Shown: piece after piece, positions 8,051-15,696 of the stretch | Numbering within the stretch: the stretch's first letter is position 1 | Layout of the letters: each line of letters opens with the position of its first letter | DNA from: Saccharimonas sp963542675 | GTDB lineage: Bacteria; Patescibacteriota; Saccharimonadia; Saccharimonadales; Saccharimonadaceae | Assembly: GCA_963542675.1 (NCBI GenBank) | Contig: CAUTXC010000003.1 | Span: forward strand, 1-62,789 | Direction: 5' to 3' | DNA: 62,789 nucleotides | Program-made: the position numbers and the translations under genes | The notes under the pieces: generated by a model | What the model was told of the DNA's origin: nothing | Databases searched by the model: none | What the model saw: the letters and a program-made list of their open reading frames with translations, nothing else

Positions 8051-9010
8051 TTAGTCTCGCTTGAGCATTACGGTAAAGGCTTCGCTAGGGATATCGACCT
8101 TGCCAAAGCGCTTCATGCGCTTCTTGCCGCGAGCTTGCTTGGCAAGGAGTTTCTTCTTGCGGCTCACATCACCACCGTAGAGATAGCCCGTCACATCTTT
8201 GCGGTAGGCACCAATATTTTCGCGGGCAATAAACTTCCCACCAATCGCCGCCTGCAGTGCCACCTCAAAGCTCTGGCGCGGCACGACATCCTTGAGCTTC
8301 TTCACCACCTCGCGCCCCAGCCGTTGCGACTCTGAGCGGTGGCACATCACACTCAGCGCATCAACCATCTCACCTGCCACGTAGAAATCCACGCGCACCA
8401 AATCCTCCGCTTGGTAGCCCCGTAGTTCATAATTAAACGACCCATAGCCACTGGTCACCGACTTGAGTTGGTCATAAAAATCCGTCAGGAGATTGGCCAG
8501 TGGTGCCGCAAAGGAGATGAGGGCACGCTCGTCGATGTAACTGAGGTTCTTTTGCCGGCCACGCTTGCTGACGATGAGCTGAATCACTGCGCCGATGTAA
8601 TCTTGAGGCACAACGATCTCACCATCAATCCACGGCTCGCGAATCTCCTTGATCTGGGCTGGGTCGGGCAATTCGCTAGCAGACTTGATATCTAGCTCAT
8701 CACCGTTGGTTAGGCTGACTTGATAATCAGTGCTCGGATTGGTGACGATGAGGTCTAAATTATACTCGCGCTCGAGCCGCTCACGAATGATATCCATATG
8801 CAAGAGGCCAAGGAAGCCAATCCGCACGCCATAACCCAACACCGGCGAGTTCTCTGGCTCAAACTGCAGGGCGCTATCACTCAAGCTCAGCTTTTCAATC
8901 GCTTCTTTCAGGTCATTGTAATCTTCGTTGCTCATCGGGAAAAACCCCGCATAGACGAAGGGCTTGACTTCTTTGTAGCCAGGGAGAGGCTGGACGGTTA
9001 TCGCTGTCAT
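8051..9010 (-). CDS. lepA: LepA (EF4) C-terminal half as a separate gene
   Basis: The 319-aa protein matches the C-terminal part of elongation factor 4: domain III (PGYKEVKPFVYAGFFP, then KLSLSDSALQFEPENSPVLG), domain V (GFLGLLHMDIIRERLEREY) and the EF4-specific C-terminal domain (YLYGGDVSRKKKLLAKQARG, then KKRMKRFG). No GTPase motifs are present; these are in the gene at 15697-16677. It has its own ATG and its own TATAAT 7 nt upstream. Both halves together would rebuild a complete EF4, which back-translocates ribosomes. The split falls in the variable linker between domains II and III, so two proteins working as a complex are plausible. Confidence 0.5.
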   Translation of the reverse strand: MTAITVQPLPGYKEVKPFVYAGFFPMSNEDYNDLKEAIEKLSLSDSALQFEPENSPVLGYGVRIGFLGLLHMDIIRERLEREYNLDLIVTNPSTDYQVSLTNGDELDIKSASELPDPAQIKEIREPWIDGEIVVPQDYIGAVIQLIVSKRGRQKNLSYIDERALISFAAPLANLLTDFYDQLKSVTSGYGSFNYELRGYQAEDLVRVDFYVAGEMVDALSVMCHRSESQRLGREVVKKLKDVVPRQSFEVALQAAIGGKFIARENIGAYRKDVTGYLYGGDVSRKKKLLAKQARGKKRMKRFGKVDIPSEAFTVMLKRD

Positions 9011-9017
9011 GTTTGAT

Positions 9018-9023
9018 ATTATA
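9018..9023 (-). promoter_or_regulatory. -10 element of the lepA C-terminal half (TATAAT), 7 nt before ATG
   Basis: A consensus TATAAT, preceded by GC, ends 7 nt before the ATG at 9010. It gives the detached half-gene its own leaderless promoter. Confidence 0.5.
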
Positions 9024-9046
9024 GCAAGTTTCGCAGCAGAGGAGAA

Positions 9047-9226
9047 TTACCCTTCTTGCGAGGAGCCCTTATGTTCTGCAGATAGATTGAGATGCTTTTT
9101 GCAGTAGTGCTGAATCTGCGAGAACTGTTCGGGCGAGAGGCAAAACATTGGCCTATAGCCATCGATCGCTCTATACTTCTTCATCGCAATTCCAAGCTTT
9201 TTTGCAGTATACTGCACACTATACAT
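9047..9226 (-). CDS. Small hypothetical ORF in the lepA insertion boundary
   Basis: A 59-codon frame starting MYSVQYTAKKLGIAMKKYRA and containing LSPEQFSQIQHYCKKHLN. The N-terminus has the look of a fragment of a DNA-binding helix-turn-helix (A-K-K-L-G-I), and the C-terminal part is amphipathic. No convincing SD sequence is seen. It could be a remnant of a gene that came with the insertion between the two lepA halves. Confidence is low; 9227-9313 shows nothing else. Confidence 0.5.
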   Translation of the reverse strand: MYSVQYTAKKLGIAMKKYRAIDGYRPMFCLSPEQFSQIQHYCKKHLNLSAEHKGSSQEG

Positions 9227-9313
9227 TCAGCCACTTCTTAAATTGTGCGACTAATCGTAGCATTCTGTCACATGGAAATTCAGGAAGTATTCTTGTGAGT
9301 GAGGATGAGGATA

Positions 9314-11797
9314 TTAGTGAAGGAGATGACTTTTACTTGAAACATCATATGTGTTGAAGAATGTTTCATCGCGAGGTACCGATACTTTCGGCAATGTCGG
9401 CTGTTGAGCACGAATATAGCCATAAAGCGTTGGCCTATTTGTCGTTGATCCGCCACTATGATCATCAATAACAATGGCAGGTTTTGCGCCAGCTGCTTCG
9501 GCTGTCTTTGATACGTAATCTACAATAGCATTATAAAACTCACCAACGTCTATTTTGTGAATATAGTTTTCTGTTGGGTTGAGCCCACGCACCAATAGCA
9601 CATTATCTCCCGTTTGGCTATCATGCGTTTCGATAAGCATTGCTGCACCAACGATCCGCTCATTCTTCTTACCGGGTCGCGCTTTAATCATAAGAGAAGT
9701 GAAGTTCGAAAAGTCTTCTGCTAATGAATCGTATTTATCAGCCCAGCATGCATCGGCAATTTGCCCCGACATTTCCATTAAGATACCTCTTGTTGGTACA
9801 AATCGTAGGCTTGTTGTGCCACTTCGCTCTGCTCTCTGTTGATGTAGGTTCATCGCCTCCTCAAGCGCACGGGTACTATTCATCTGTTTAAACTTATTTG
9901 CTTGCTTCTTATCGCTAAAATACTGGCCATATACTTCTTGATTAACAATATGCTCTATAAACTCGCGCATACTTGCCAGTGATTCAATTGATGGCTGAAC
10001 GCTCAAACCGGCCATCTCACGACGTTGATTTGGCTGTTTGCGCATTGCCCAGGCGTAAACCAGTCGACGCATTGACTGATGCAAGCTCTTATATGGTTGT
10101 AACTCTTGAAACCCACGCGTAAAGTCAGCCGGGGAATCCATTACAAAGCGGGTAGTATCAGCAAAATCTCCTTGTTGAACTTGCTCGACATACTTCTGGA
10201 GAGCATCCTTGCGACGCTTAAGATTACTGACCTTGATATTTGCTTTTGGATCATTATTGTCAGTAGTATCAATACGATATTGTAAATCTTCTAGTTCAAC
10301 AAAGATATCAGTGCGCAACTCGTCGATTGCTTGACGCATACCACCACCTTGAGGACCCGTTAGCGCGCGAGCATGCATAATATCATTTCGTAATACATCA
10401 TAGCGTTCAATAACATCTGGAGTCCAACCTATACGTTCTTTCTTACCAGCAACAGTTGCTACGCTGTAAACATCACTTGGCCGATAGAATTCCTTCATAG
10501 CAGCAATGCGACCGTCTTCGGCTGCTTGGTTATGATAACGAATTTTTTCCTGTAACCCTGCATCACTATTGCCACCCCAACGAGAACCTTTATAGCCCGT
10601 TAATGTCATGAGAACATCACGTAAAACTGGCGATTCCTCAAGCTGTTTTGTATAGACCTCATCAAGCTCTGCCGCCTGAAAAGCTTGTCGAAATTTTTCA
10701 ATCACACTCCGTAACTCAGTAATACCAGCCTCTCCTGCTGATGTAACACCAAGCTGACGTACTGTATCCGGGACATTACCATCAAGCATCTCTTGAAGTA
10801 GTTTCACCCGTGAAACTGTTGCTGAGCCAAAGAATTCTTCTGCTCGCACCATAGAATCAGGACGCTTGTCTCCCATAAGTTCGCCACGCCGAGCAAATGT
10901 CTCATCAGAAACGTCTGATTCGAGAAGTACTTCATAGCGATCAGTCAATCCGGCAGCAAATCTCTGTTGATCAACAGCCATGCTATCAAGCATTGTAAAG
11001 ACCATATCAGCTGAACCATGGTCAATAAGTGCAAGCGAGACGGTTGTGCGATTAACACTAGGGTTGTTCTTTATAATACACTCAAGATCATCCTCATTTA
11101 GCCCTTTATGCCGAGCTATATAACTTACCACTTTTGTAATATCAATGCTATTACATCTATCTTCCCGCGGGCTATTTATTGCCATAAGTACGTCATCAAC
11201 ATCGCCATAATCTATCAAATGGCACAACACACTATCTACATCAGTAATCTGCACCTCTTCTCTACGTAAAGCTAAGCCTCCCTCCCCTGCTTCAACCATT
11301 CGATGCGCTAATTCATCGTTTAATTCTGTAAAGTTTTCCAGGCCAACTTGAGACACCCATTTGTGACCTGCCCGTGTCATGCGCTTTGTGATATCATCAT
11401 AATCAACGCCGGGGAATTGTTTGAGCCGAAAAGGCACTGCAATTGAACCAATATCACATATCTGCTGCGCAATAGTGGGGTCGAGTTGACCAAAATACTT
11501 AAGGCCAACCAACAGCGTCACCTCATCTCCAGAGTCAAGCATTTTTTGTGCATCCTCCGTAGTCAAGTCAAGATGCGCAGTCGGCTTAGATTGCTCTCGA
11601 CAGCTGATATAATCCCGAATCTCTTCAACTGTATAGCTCTTTTGTGCAGATAGCTCAGTCGCGTCAATACTACATTTTGCTAGCACCGCCGCAATTGGAG
11701 GTGCGTCTTTTCGTGTATTACCTTCTTTGTTTGTATCGGCAGGCGTATTTGACTCGCCCAATAGCGTGCGTTTTCTTACTGTCTCTCTATTTGGCAT
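9314..11797 (-). CDS. Large hypothetical protein (827 aa)
   Basis: A long soluble protein with no family I recognise. Residues about 100-330 contain repeated helical segments (for example DEVTLLVGLKYFGQLD and DSVLCHLIDYGDVDDVLMAI) that resemble alpha-solenoid repeats. The middle (about 380-640) is charged and probably coiled. The last 200 residues look like a compact alpha/beta domain (RIVGAAMLIETHDS, VLLVRGLNPTENYIHKIDV, PAIVIDDHSGGSTTNRPTL). This order recalls GNAT or cysteine-hydrolase folds, but I cannot assign it. The ATG at 11797 is chosen because TATTAT lies 6 nt upstream; an earlier start at 11851 has no such support. It is the last gene of the block inserted in lepA. Confidence 0.5.
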   Translation of the reverse strand: MPNRETVRKRTLLGESNTPADTNKEGNTRKDAPPIAAVLAKCSIDATELSAQKSYTVEEIRDYISCREQSKPTAHLDLTTEDAQKMLDSGDEVTLLVGLKYFGQLDPTIAQQICDIGSIAVPFRLKQFPGVDYDDITKRMTRAGHKWVSQVGLENFTELNDELAHRMVEAGEGGLALRREEVQITDVDSVLCHLIDYGDVDDVLMAINSPREDRCNSIDITKVVSYIARHKGLNEDDLECIIKNNPSVNRTTVSLALIDHGSADMVFTMLDSMAVDQQRFAAGLTDRYEVLLESDVSDETFARRGELMGDKRPDSMVRAEEFFGSATVSRVKLLQEMLDGNVPDTVRQLGVTSAGEAGITELRSVIEKFRQAFQAAELDEVYTKQLEESPVLRDVLMTLTGYKGSRWGGNSDAGLQEKIRYHNQAAEDGRIAAMKEFYRPSDVYSVATVAGKKERIGWTPDVIERYDVLRNDIMHARALTGPQGGGMRQAIDELRTDIFVELEDLQYRIDTTDNNDPKANIKVSNLKRRKDALQKYVEQVQQGDFADTTRFVMDSPADFTRGFQELQPYKSLHQSMRRLVYAWAMRKQPNQRREMAGLSVQPSIESLASMREFIEHIVNQEVYGQYFSDKKQANKFKQMNSTRALEEAMNLHQQRAERSGTTSLRFVPTRGILMEMSGQIADACWADKYDSLAEDFSNFTSLMIKARPGKKNERIVGAAMLIETHDSQTGDNVLLVRGLNPTENYIHKIDVGEFYNAIVDYVSKTAEAAGAKPAIVIDDHSGGSTTNRPTLYGYIRAQQPTLPKVSVPRDETFFNTYDVSSKSHLLH

Positions 11798-11803
11798 GTG
11801 ACA

Positions 11804-11809
11804 ATAATA
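11804..11809 (-). promoter_or_regulatory. -10 element of the 827-aa gene (TATTAT), 6 nt before ATG
   Basis: TATTAT on the minus strand with a 6-nt spacer (TGTCAC) to the ATG at 11797. This fits the leaderless rule seen across the window and decides the start codon. Confidence 0.5.
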
Positions 11810-11880
11810 GGATAATTGTAAACCAATGTCAATCAGCTGTATATGAACCATCTTATTGTTCTATAAACACAACACTTACC

Positions 11881-12441
11881 TTAGCGATTGAAGATCTGAG
11901 ACGCTCTCCGCACAAAAGCCGCCTTACCTGCCGTATATGCCTCTCTGTTGTGTCGATACTGCTGTGCCAGCTCGTGTTTGAGTTTAGTATACTTCTCACG
12001 CAAGACACGGCTACTCCGCAGGCGATCACGAAAGATAATCTTCGGCGATGGCATCGCCTCTACCTGCTCGACATGGAGATGGTACTTCTGGCGTAGCGGA
12101 TCCTCCACGTCATAGCCTTTGCCAAACTCCATTGTCAGTTCCGTCTCAGTATTAGTCATATTTTCGTAGCCAAGCGGGCGAAGCTGCTCTGTCAACCGCT
12201 GCTTCGCCCGACTGTCGAGCTTATTCACAAGGAGTAGACTATCTATGATTGGCTTGGCTGCCAATCCCGGCACCGCTGTGCTACCAATATGCTCGATAGT
12301 ACGCACCTCATCACTCAGTGTACCACCTACCCGCGCTGCCTCAGCCATGAATAACTGTGGCCATCGTTCATCATATGGTATCACCTCTATAGGAAAGAGC
12401 TGGCCAATTTCTTCTGGTGTCATGGCGTCGAATTTGCTCAT
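11881..12441 (-). CDS. GrpB/UPF0157 family protein (nucleotidyltransferase-like fold)
   Basis: The 186-aa protein carries the family signature: VIPYDERWPQLFMAEAARV, then RTIEHIGSTAVPGLAAKPII followed by D. The GSTAVPGLAAKPIID block is the most conserved part of the GrpB (UPF0157) family, which has a nucleotidyltransferase-like fold and often sits with nucleotide-handling genes. The C-terminus (RLRSSRVLREKYTKLKHELA) is the usual helical end. It lies downstream of two Nudix genes on the same strand, in the block between the two lepA halves. The activity of the family is not established, so a role in nucleotide house-cleaning or small-molecule nucleotidylation is only an inference. Confidence 0.5.
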   Translation of the reverse strand: MSKFDAMTPEEIGQLFPIEVIPYDERWPQLFMAEAARVGGTLSDEVRTIEHIGSTAVPGLAAKPIIDSLLLVNKLDSRAKQRLTEQLRPLGYENMTNTETELTMEFGKGYDVEDPLRQKYHLHVEQVEAMPSPKIIFRDRLRSSRVLREKYTKLKHELAQQYRHNREAYTAGKAAFVRRASQIFNR

Positions 12442-12473
12442 CGTGGCTACTTCTGTTAAGTATTATCTTTCCC

Positions 12474-13085
12474 TTATTCATTCTTTTTATCTGTTAGATA
12501 CCGCAATAACACCATCGCGATTCTATCCTCGCGCATGTCACCTTTCAAGGCCATTTCGCGCACCTCATCATACGAGAACCACAGGTCTGTCTGAATCACT
12601 TCGCCGTCCTCAAGTTGCTGCCCATCATCACTTTTTATAAAATTCGTTGCAACAAATGTATATAAATCCCACTTCACCGTCGCACCAAGTGTCGAGGTGT
12701 GAATAAGCTGCGGGTCGACAATCGTGTAACCCGCTTCTTCTTGCACCTCATGCACAGCCTTCGTCGTCGCGGCTTGAATTATATCAATATGTTGGGCGCG
12801 AGCAGCTTGGTAATCGGCACGTGAATCAAATACCTTGCCTCCTGGCAGACGATAATCATATCCATCCAGCTCATGACGAAATTCGCGGGTGAGCAAGATT
12901 TTACCACTGTTTTGATCATCAAGTATAATGCGCACGCCTGGCGCTCGCACCACCCTTTCCCAGCCCTTGTTATTATGTTGGACATCAAACATCATGCCTG
13001 CAAAAGCTGTGTGCCAGCCCGCCTTTGCTTCATCTTCACTGTTATGTGCTGTGTCCTTTTCTGTCAGGAGTCTTTCTTGCGTCAT
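12474..13085 (-). CDS. Nudix hydrolase with an insertion in the Nudix box
   Basis: A 203-aa Nudix protein. The box begins LPGGKVFD and resumes as KAVHEVQEEAGY, which gives the H-E-x-x-E-E-x-G part of the REUXEEXGU core. About 14 residues are inserted between the glycine loop and the catalytic helix compared with the canonical GX5EX7RE spacing. The N-terminal half, with GWERVVRAPGVRIILDDQNS and LLTREFRHELDGYDYRLPG, is like ADP-ribose pyrophosphatases. An SD sequence (AGAGGA) precedes the ATG. It belongs to a minus-strand run with two other Nudix genes. Substrate cannot be read from the sequence. Confidence 0.5.
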   Translation of the reverse strand: MTQERLLTEKDTAHNSEDEAKAGWHTAFAGMMFDVQHNNKGWERVVRAPGVRIILDDQNSGKILLTREFRHELDGYDYRLPGGKVFDSRADYQAARAQHIDIIQAATTKAVHEVQEEAGYTIVDPQLIHTSTLGATVKWDLYTFVATNFIKSDDGQQLEDGEVIQTDLWFSYDEVREMALKGDMREDRIAMVLLRYLTDKKNE

Positions 13086-13113
13086 ACCGATCCTCTATTA
13101 GGTAGGCAAAGTG

Positions 13114-13623
13114 TTACCGTTCCTCTATCATCTGCACCACACCCGTCTCGTTATACCTCTGGTAGGCAGTGAGAATCTGGCGTGTGGCGTCATTCGTATT
13201 GAGCTGCAATGCTTCGTCTAGCGAGAACCACTGGCCTGTCGCTACTTCCTCAGTATCAGTGTGCGATGCCTCGCTTTGCCATTGCTTGAGGCAAAACACT
13301 ACAGTAAAGGCTTGTGTGTCACCATCAGGATAATGATACACCCGCCCTGGTCCAGACTGCGTTGCAAAGAGCTCAAGGTCGCTGGCGTGCGCAGTGATTC
13401 CTGCTTCTTCATGCAGCTCATGTAGTGCCGCGCTGGCATAACTATCGCCTTCCTCGACATGACCGCCCACTGTACTCCAGCGATCAAAGGCTTTAGCGTA
13501 GATGAGTTTGACGCGCCCTGCTTCATCAACAGGCAAGACATCAACAGTTGTCGTGAGTAATTTCTTATCCCCAACCTTCTGGCGCAACTGCCACACATAC
13601 GAGCCAACGTACCCCATATTCAC
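13114..13623 (-). CDS. Nudix hydrolase
   Basis: A 169-aa Nudix protein with the box GGHVEEGDSYASAALHELHE followed by EAGI. Compared with GX5EX7REUXEEXGU, the first Glu is Asp and the Arg of RE is His; both are tolerated in some family members. The sequence FDRWSTVGGHVEEGDS resembles isopentenyl-diphosphate isomerase or 8-oxo-dGTPase-like Nudix proteins. Its start overlaps the stop of the YdcF-like frame by 4 nt, so it is translationally coupled. Substrate unknown. Confidence 0.5.
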   Translation of the reverse strand: MNMGYVGSYVWQLRQKVGDKKLLTTTVDVLPVDEAGRVKLIYAKAFDRWSTVGGHVEEGDSYASAALHELHEEAGITAHASDLELFATQSGPGRVYHYPDGDTQAFTVVFCLKQWQSEASHTDTEEVATGQWFSLDEALQLNTNDATRQILTAYQRYNETGVVQMIEER

Positions 13624-14461
13624 ACTCCCTTCTCTGCCGCCAGCAGATGATCAATGGTACTTTCTATTATAATTTTAGCATATTCGTTGAGGATGAGGCG
13701 GCGGCCACGGTCGGTTGCTATCCATGTGTCCACTCTTAAGGCTGGGCTTGGCTCAGGGCTTGCGGTAAAGATCTCTACTGGCCATGGCGCAAACTTATAC
13801 ATATTCATCTCTGCACGGCGAACATTAAATTCACTCGTCACCAGTGTAATACGTCGTGGGCACCACAGCATCGCTTCCCAGCAGTCAATACTGCGCTTCA
13901 CATTGTCTGGGATGGATATTGATTGATCTTCGATGATGATATCCCTTGCCGGGACACCATGAGTTAGAGCATACTCCGCCATGCGCCAAGCTTCGGCTAC
14001 AGGAGTATCTTTACCGTAGGCAACTGCCCAGCGCGGCGAAGCACCAGCAATCATTATTTTGGGAGCAACACCAGCATGATACAACTCCACTGCAGTAGCA
14101 ATTCGCCAATTCTCTGCCGAGCCAAACACCAGTATGACATCCGACGGCCTTGGTGGGTTACCTTTGCGAGCACCTCGTAGAGTGTAGCAGCTTCGCTATG
14201 ATGAGCATGTTGAGCCAAGTAATCAGCAAGTTGCACTGTGAACCGATGAAGCTTCGATATAGTATCATCAAAATCGTACATTGTATAATGATCAAAAACA
14301 GCTGTATCGATACCAGCGTTATGTGCAATCCGTTTCAGCTCTGCAAACAACCACGGCCGTGCGTCAAGATAATCCTGGTGCCGAGCTAACCGTGGCGATT
14401 CTTGGTGTATCATTGTGCGCAGTTCACTGGCCGATGGTAATTCCACACTACTCGTTCGCAC
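13620..14461 (-). pseudogene. YdcF/DUF218-like protein interrupted by a frameshift
   Basis: Two overlapping frames form one apparent gene. The upstream frame (14461 to about 14150) gives MRTSSVELPSASELRTMIHQ and about 100 further residues, then runs out as unrelated sequence ending at 14054. The downstream frame contains the DUF218 core: PSDVILVFGSAENWRIATAV, ELYHAGVAPKIMIAG, GVPARDIIIEDQS, and TLVTSEFNVRRAEMN. The first strand of that core (SDVILVFGS) is in the second frame upstream of any ATG, GTG or TTG other than a GTG inside the strand itself. A -1 shift near 14145-14155 would join the two smoothly. It is therefore a recent frameshift, a recoding site or a base error. YdcF-family proteins are of uncertain function and often membrane-associated. 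Confidence 0.5.
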
Positions 14462-15026
14462 GAGAGTCTCCTACTTGCTGGAGGGTGCTGGCGAGCAAAG
14501 CCCAGGCAGCGAGCATGGCGTAGTTGGTGATTGCACCAGTAGCGACCATGTGGTGAATGGTGGCAATTGGCAGCCACTCCGAAATGATTTGCTCGGTGTC
14601 ATCCGGCTGGTGTTGGTGGTTTGTCCCAGCATATTCGCCGTAAACCACATGGAGCTTCGCACTGGTGCGACGATTGTCGGCATAGAGCCAACCACACGCT
14701 CGCACACCTGTCATGGCAATGCCCGACTCCTCAGCCAGCTCTCGCTGCGCTGCCGCGCACACATCCTCGCCCGCTTCGATCTTCCCGCCCGGGAACTGAT
14801 ACAACACTTCATCCACTGGGTACGAATACTCTTGCTGCACCAAGATATTGTCACCTCGGCGACACACTACGATTACCCCACCATGCCCATGGTAGGGATA
14901 ATGGATATATTGGATGGTCTTCCCATTTGGCAGCTCTACTGTATCTTCTGCGACGGTGAGTCGAGGGTGCTCGAAGAGCGTCCGCGACGACAGCATGCGC
15001 CATTTTTGCAGCTGATGTGATGACAT
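14448..15026 (-). CDS. Nudix hydrolase, ADP-ribose pyrophosphatase-like
   Basis: A 192-aa Nudix protein with a fully canonical box, GGKIEAGEDVCAAAQRELAE followed by ESGI. Upstream is the QQEYSYPVDEVLYQFPGG region, typical of ADP-ribose/NDP-sugar pyrophosphatases (NudF-like). These cleave nucleoside diphosphate sugars to NMP and sugar phosphate, and are cytoplasmic. It is the first gene of the block lying between the lepA halves. TATTTT ends 7 nt before the ATG. The next frame starts within its 3' end (14-nt overlap), so the block is likely one transcript. Confidence 0.5.
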   Translation of the reverse strand: MSSHQLQKWRMLSSRTLFEHPRLTVAEDTVELPNGKTIQYIHYPYHGHGGVIVVCRRGDNILVQQEYSYPVDEVLYQFPGGKIEAGEDVCAAAQRELAEESGIAMTGVRACGWLYADNRRTSAKLHVVYGEYAGTNHQHQPDDTEQIISEWLPIATIHHMVATGAITNYAMLAAWALLASTLQQVGDSRANE

Positions 15027-15033
15027 GGTTGGT

Positions 15034-15039
15034 AAAATA
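15034..15039 (-). promoter_or_regulatory. -10-like element (TATTTT), 7 nt before the Nudix ATG at 15026
   Basis: TATTTT on the minus strand, spacer GGTTGGT as read on the plus strand. It is weaker than others in the window but in the same position relative to the start. Confidence 0.5.
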
Positions 15040-15055
15040 TGGATAATAGCTTTAC

Positions 15056-15670
15056 CTATTTGACCCTTTCTTGATGAAATTCATTTTTCTTAACCCTAGG
15101 GATACGACGACGAGACAACATCATAGCCAACCACAAACAGCCACTACATAGGATAAATCCAATTGTCGCAGGAGCAATCACCGCCAAACCAGCTTCACCA
15201 GAAAAAGTTATACTCCATAGTAATTTACCGGCAGCCATGAACGCCATGACTGCCACACCCAGCCAGACATTTCGCCACCACAATGCCGCTGCTAAAGCAC
15301 TAAAGGATAATGGTATAAGCAATGTGAGGAAAATCTTACCAAATGTCCATTCACCCTGCAGATACTGCTGTTCAACTTGCAAAAACTGTTGCACGTGTGA
15401 ATTCGTTTCACTGGGCGGGGCAAACCACCCCATGCTGGTCAAGGTGAGTAATATCACCATCATTATCCCTGCCCAGCTCCGCCGATAGGCGAACCAGCAA
15501 AACGGTATCAAGAACAACGGACGGATATACCAACTAAGCTGGTTGTGGTGCCGCTGCCACAGCCAATCCCAAAAACTCGGAACAGTAAATGCTGCGGCGA
15601 TGAATAGCATAATCAGGCCAGCAAACAAGATGGCGATGAATTTGTCGTACTTTTTTATCGCAGCCATCAT
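15056..15670 (-). CDS. Polytopic membrane protein, unknown
   Basis: A 204-aa protein with about five membrane segments: AILFAGLIMLFIAAAFTVPS, FLIPFCWFAYRRSWAGIMMV, a segment near residue 110 (ILLTLLIPLSFSALAAALWW), VWLGVAVMAFMAAG, and VIAPATIGFILCSGCLWLAM. The C-terminus is basic (SRRRIPRVKKNEFHQERVK). No family is recognised. TATAGT ends 7 nt before the ATG at 15670, giving it its own leaderless promoter directly after the lepA N-terminal half. It is the first gene after the lepA break, so it may have arrived with the inserted block. Confidence 0.5.
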   Translation of the reverse strand: MMAAIKKYDKFIAILFAGLIMLFIAAAFTVPSFWDWLWQRHHNQLSWYIRPLFLIPFCWFAYRRSWAGIMMVILLTLTSMGWFAPPSETNSHVQQFLQVEQQYLQGEWTFGKIFLTLLIPLSFSALAAALWWRNVWLGVAVMAFMAAGKLLWSITFSGEAGLAVIAPATIGFILCSGCLWLAMMLSRRRIPRVKKNEFHQERVK

Positions 15671-15677
15671 ATAGTAA

Positions 15678-15683
15678 ACTATA
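15678..15683 (-). promoter_or_regulatory. -10 element (TATAGT), 7 nt before ATG at 15670
   Basis: TATAGT preceded by GC on the minus strand, spacer TTACTAT. It sits only about 10 nt after the stop of the lepA N-terminal half. Confidence 0.5.
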
Positions 15684-15696
15684 GCACATGTTATAA

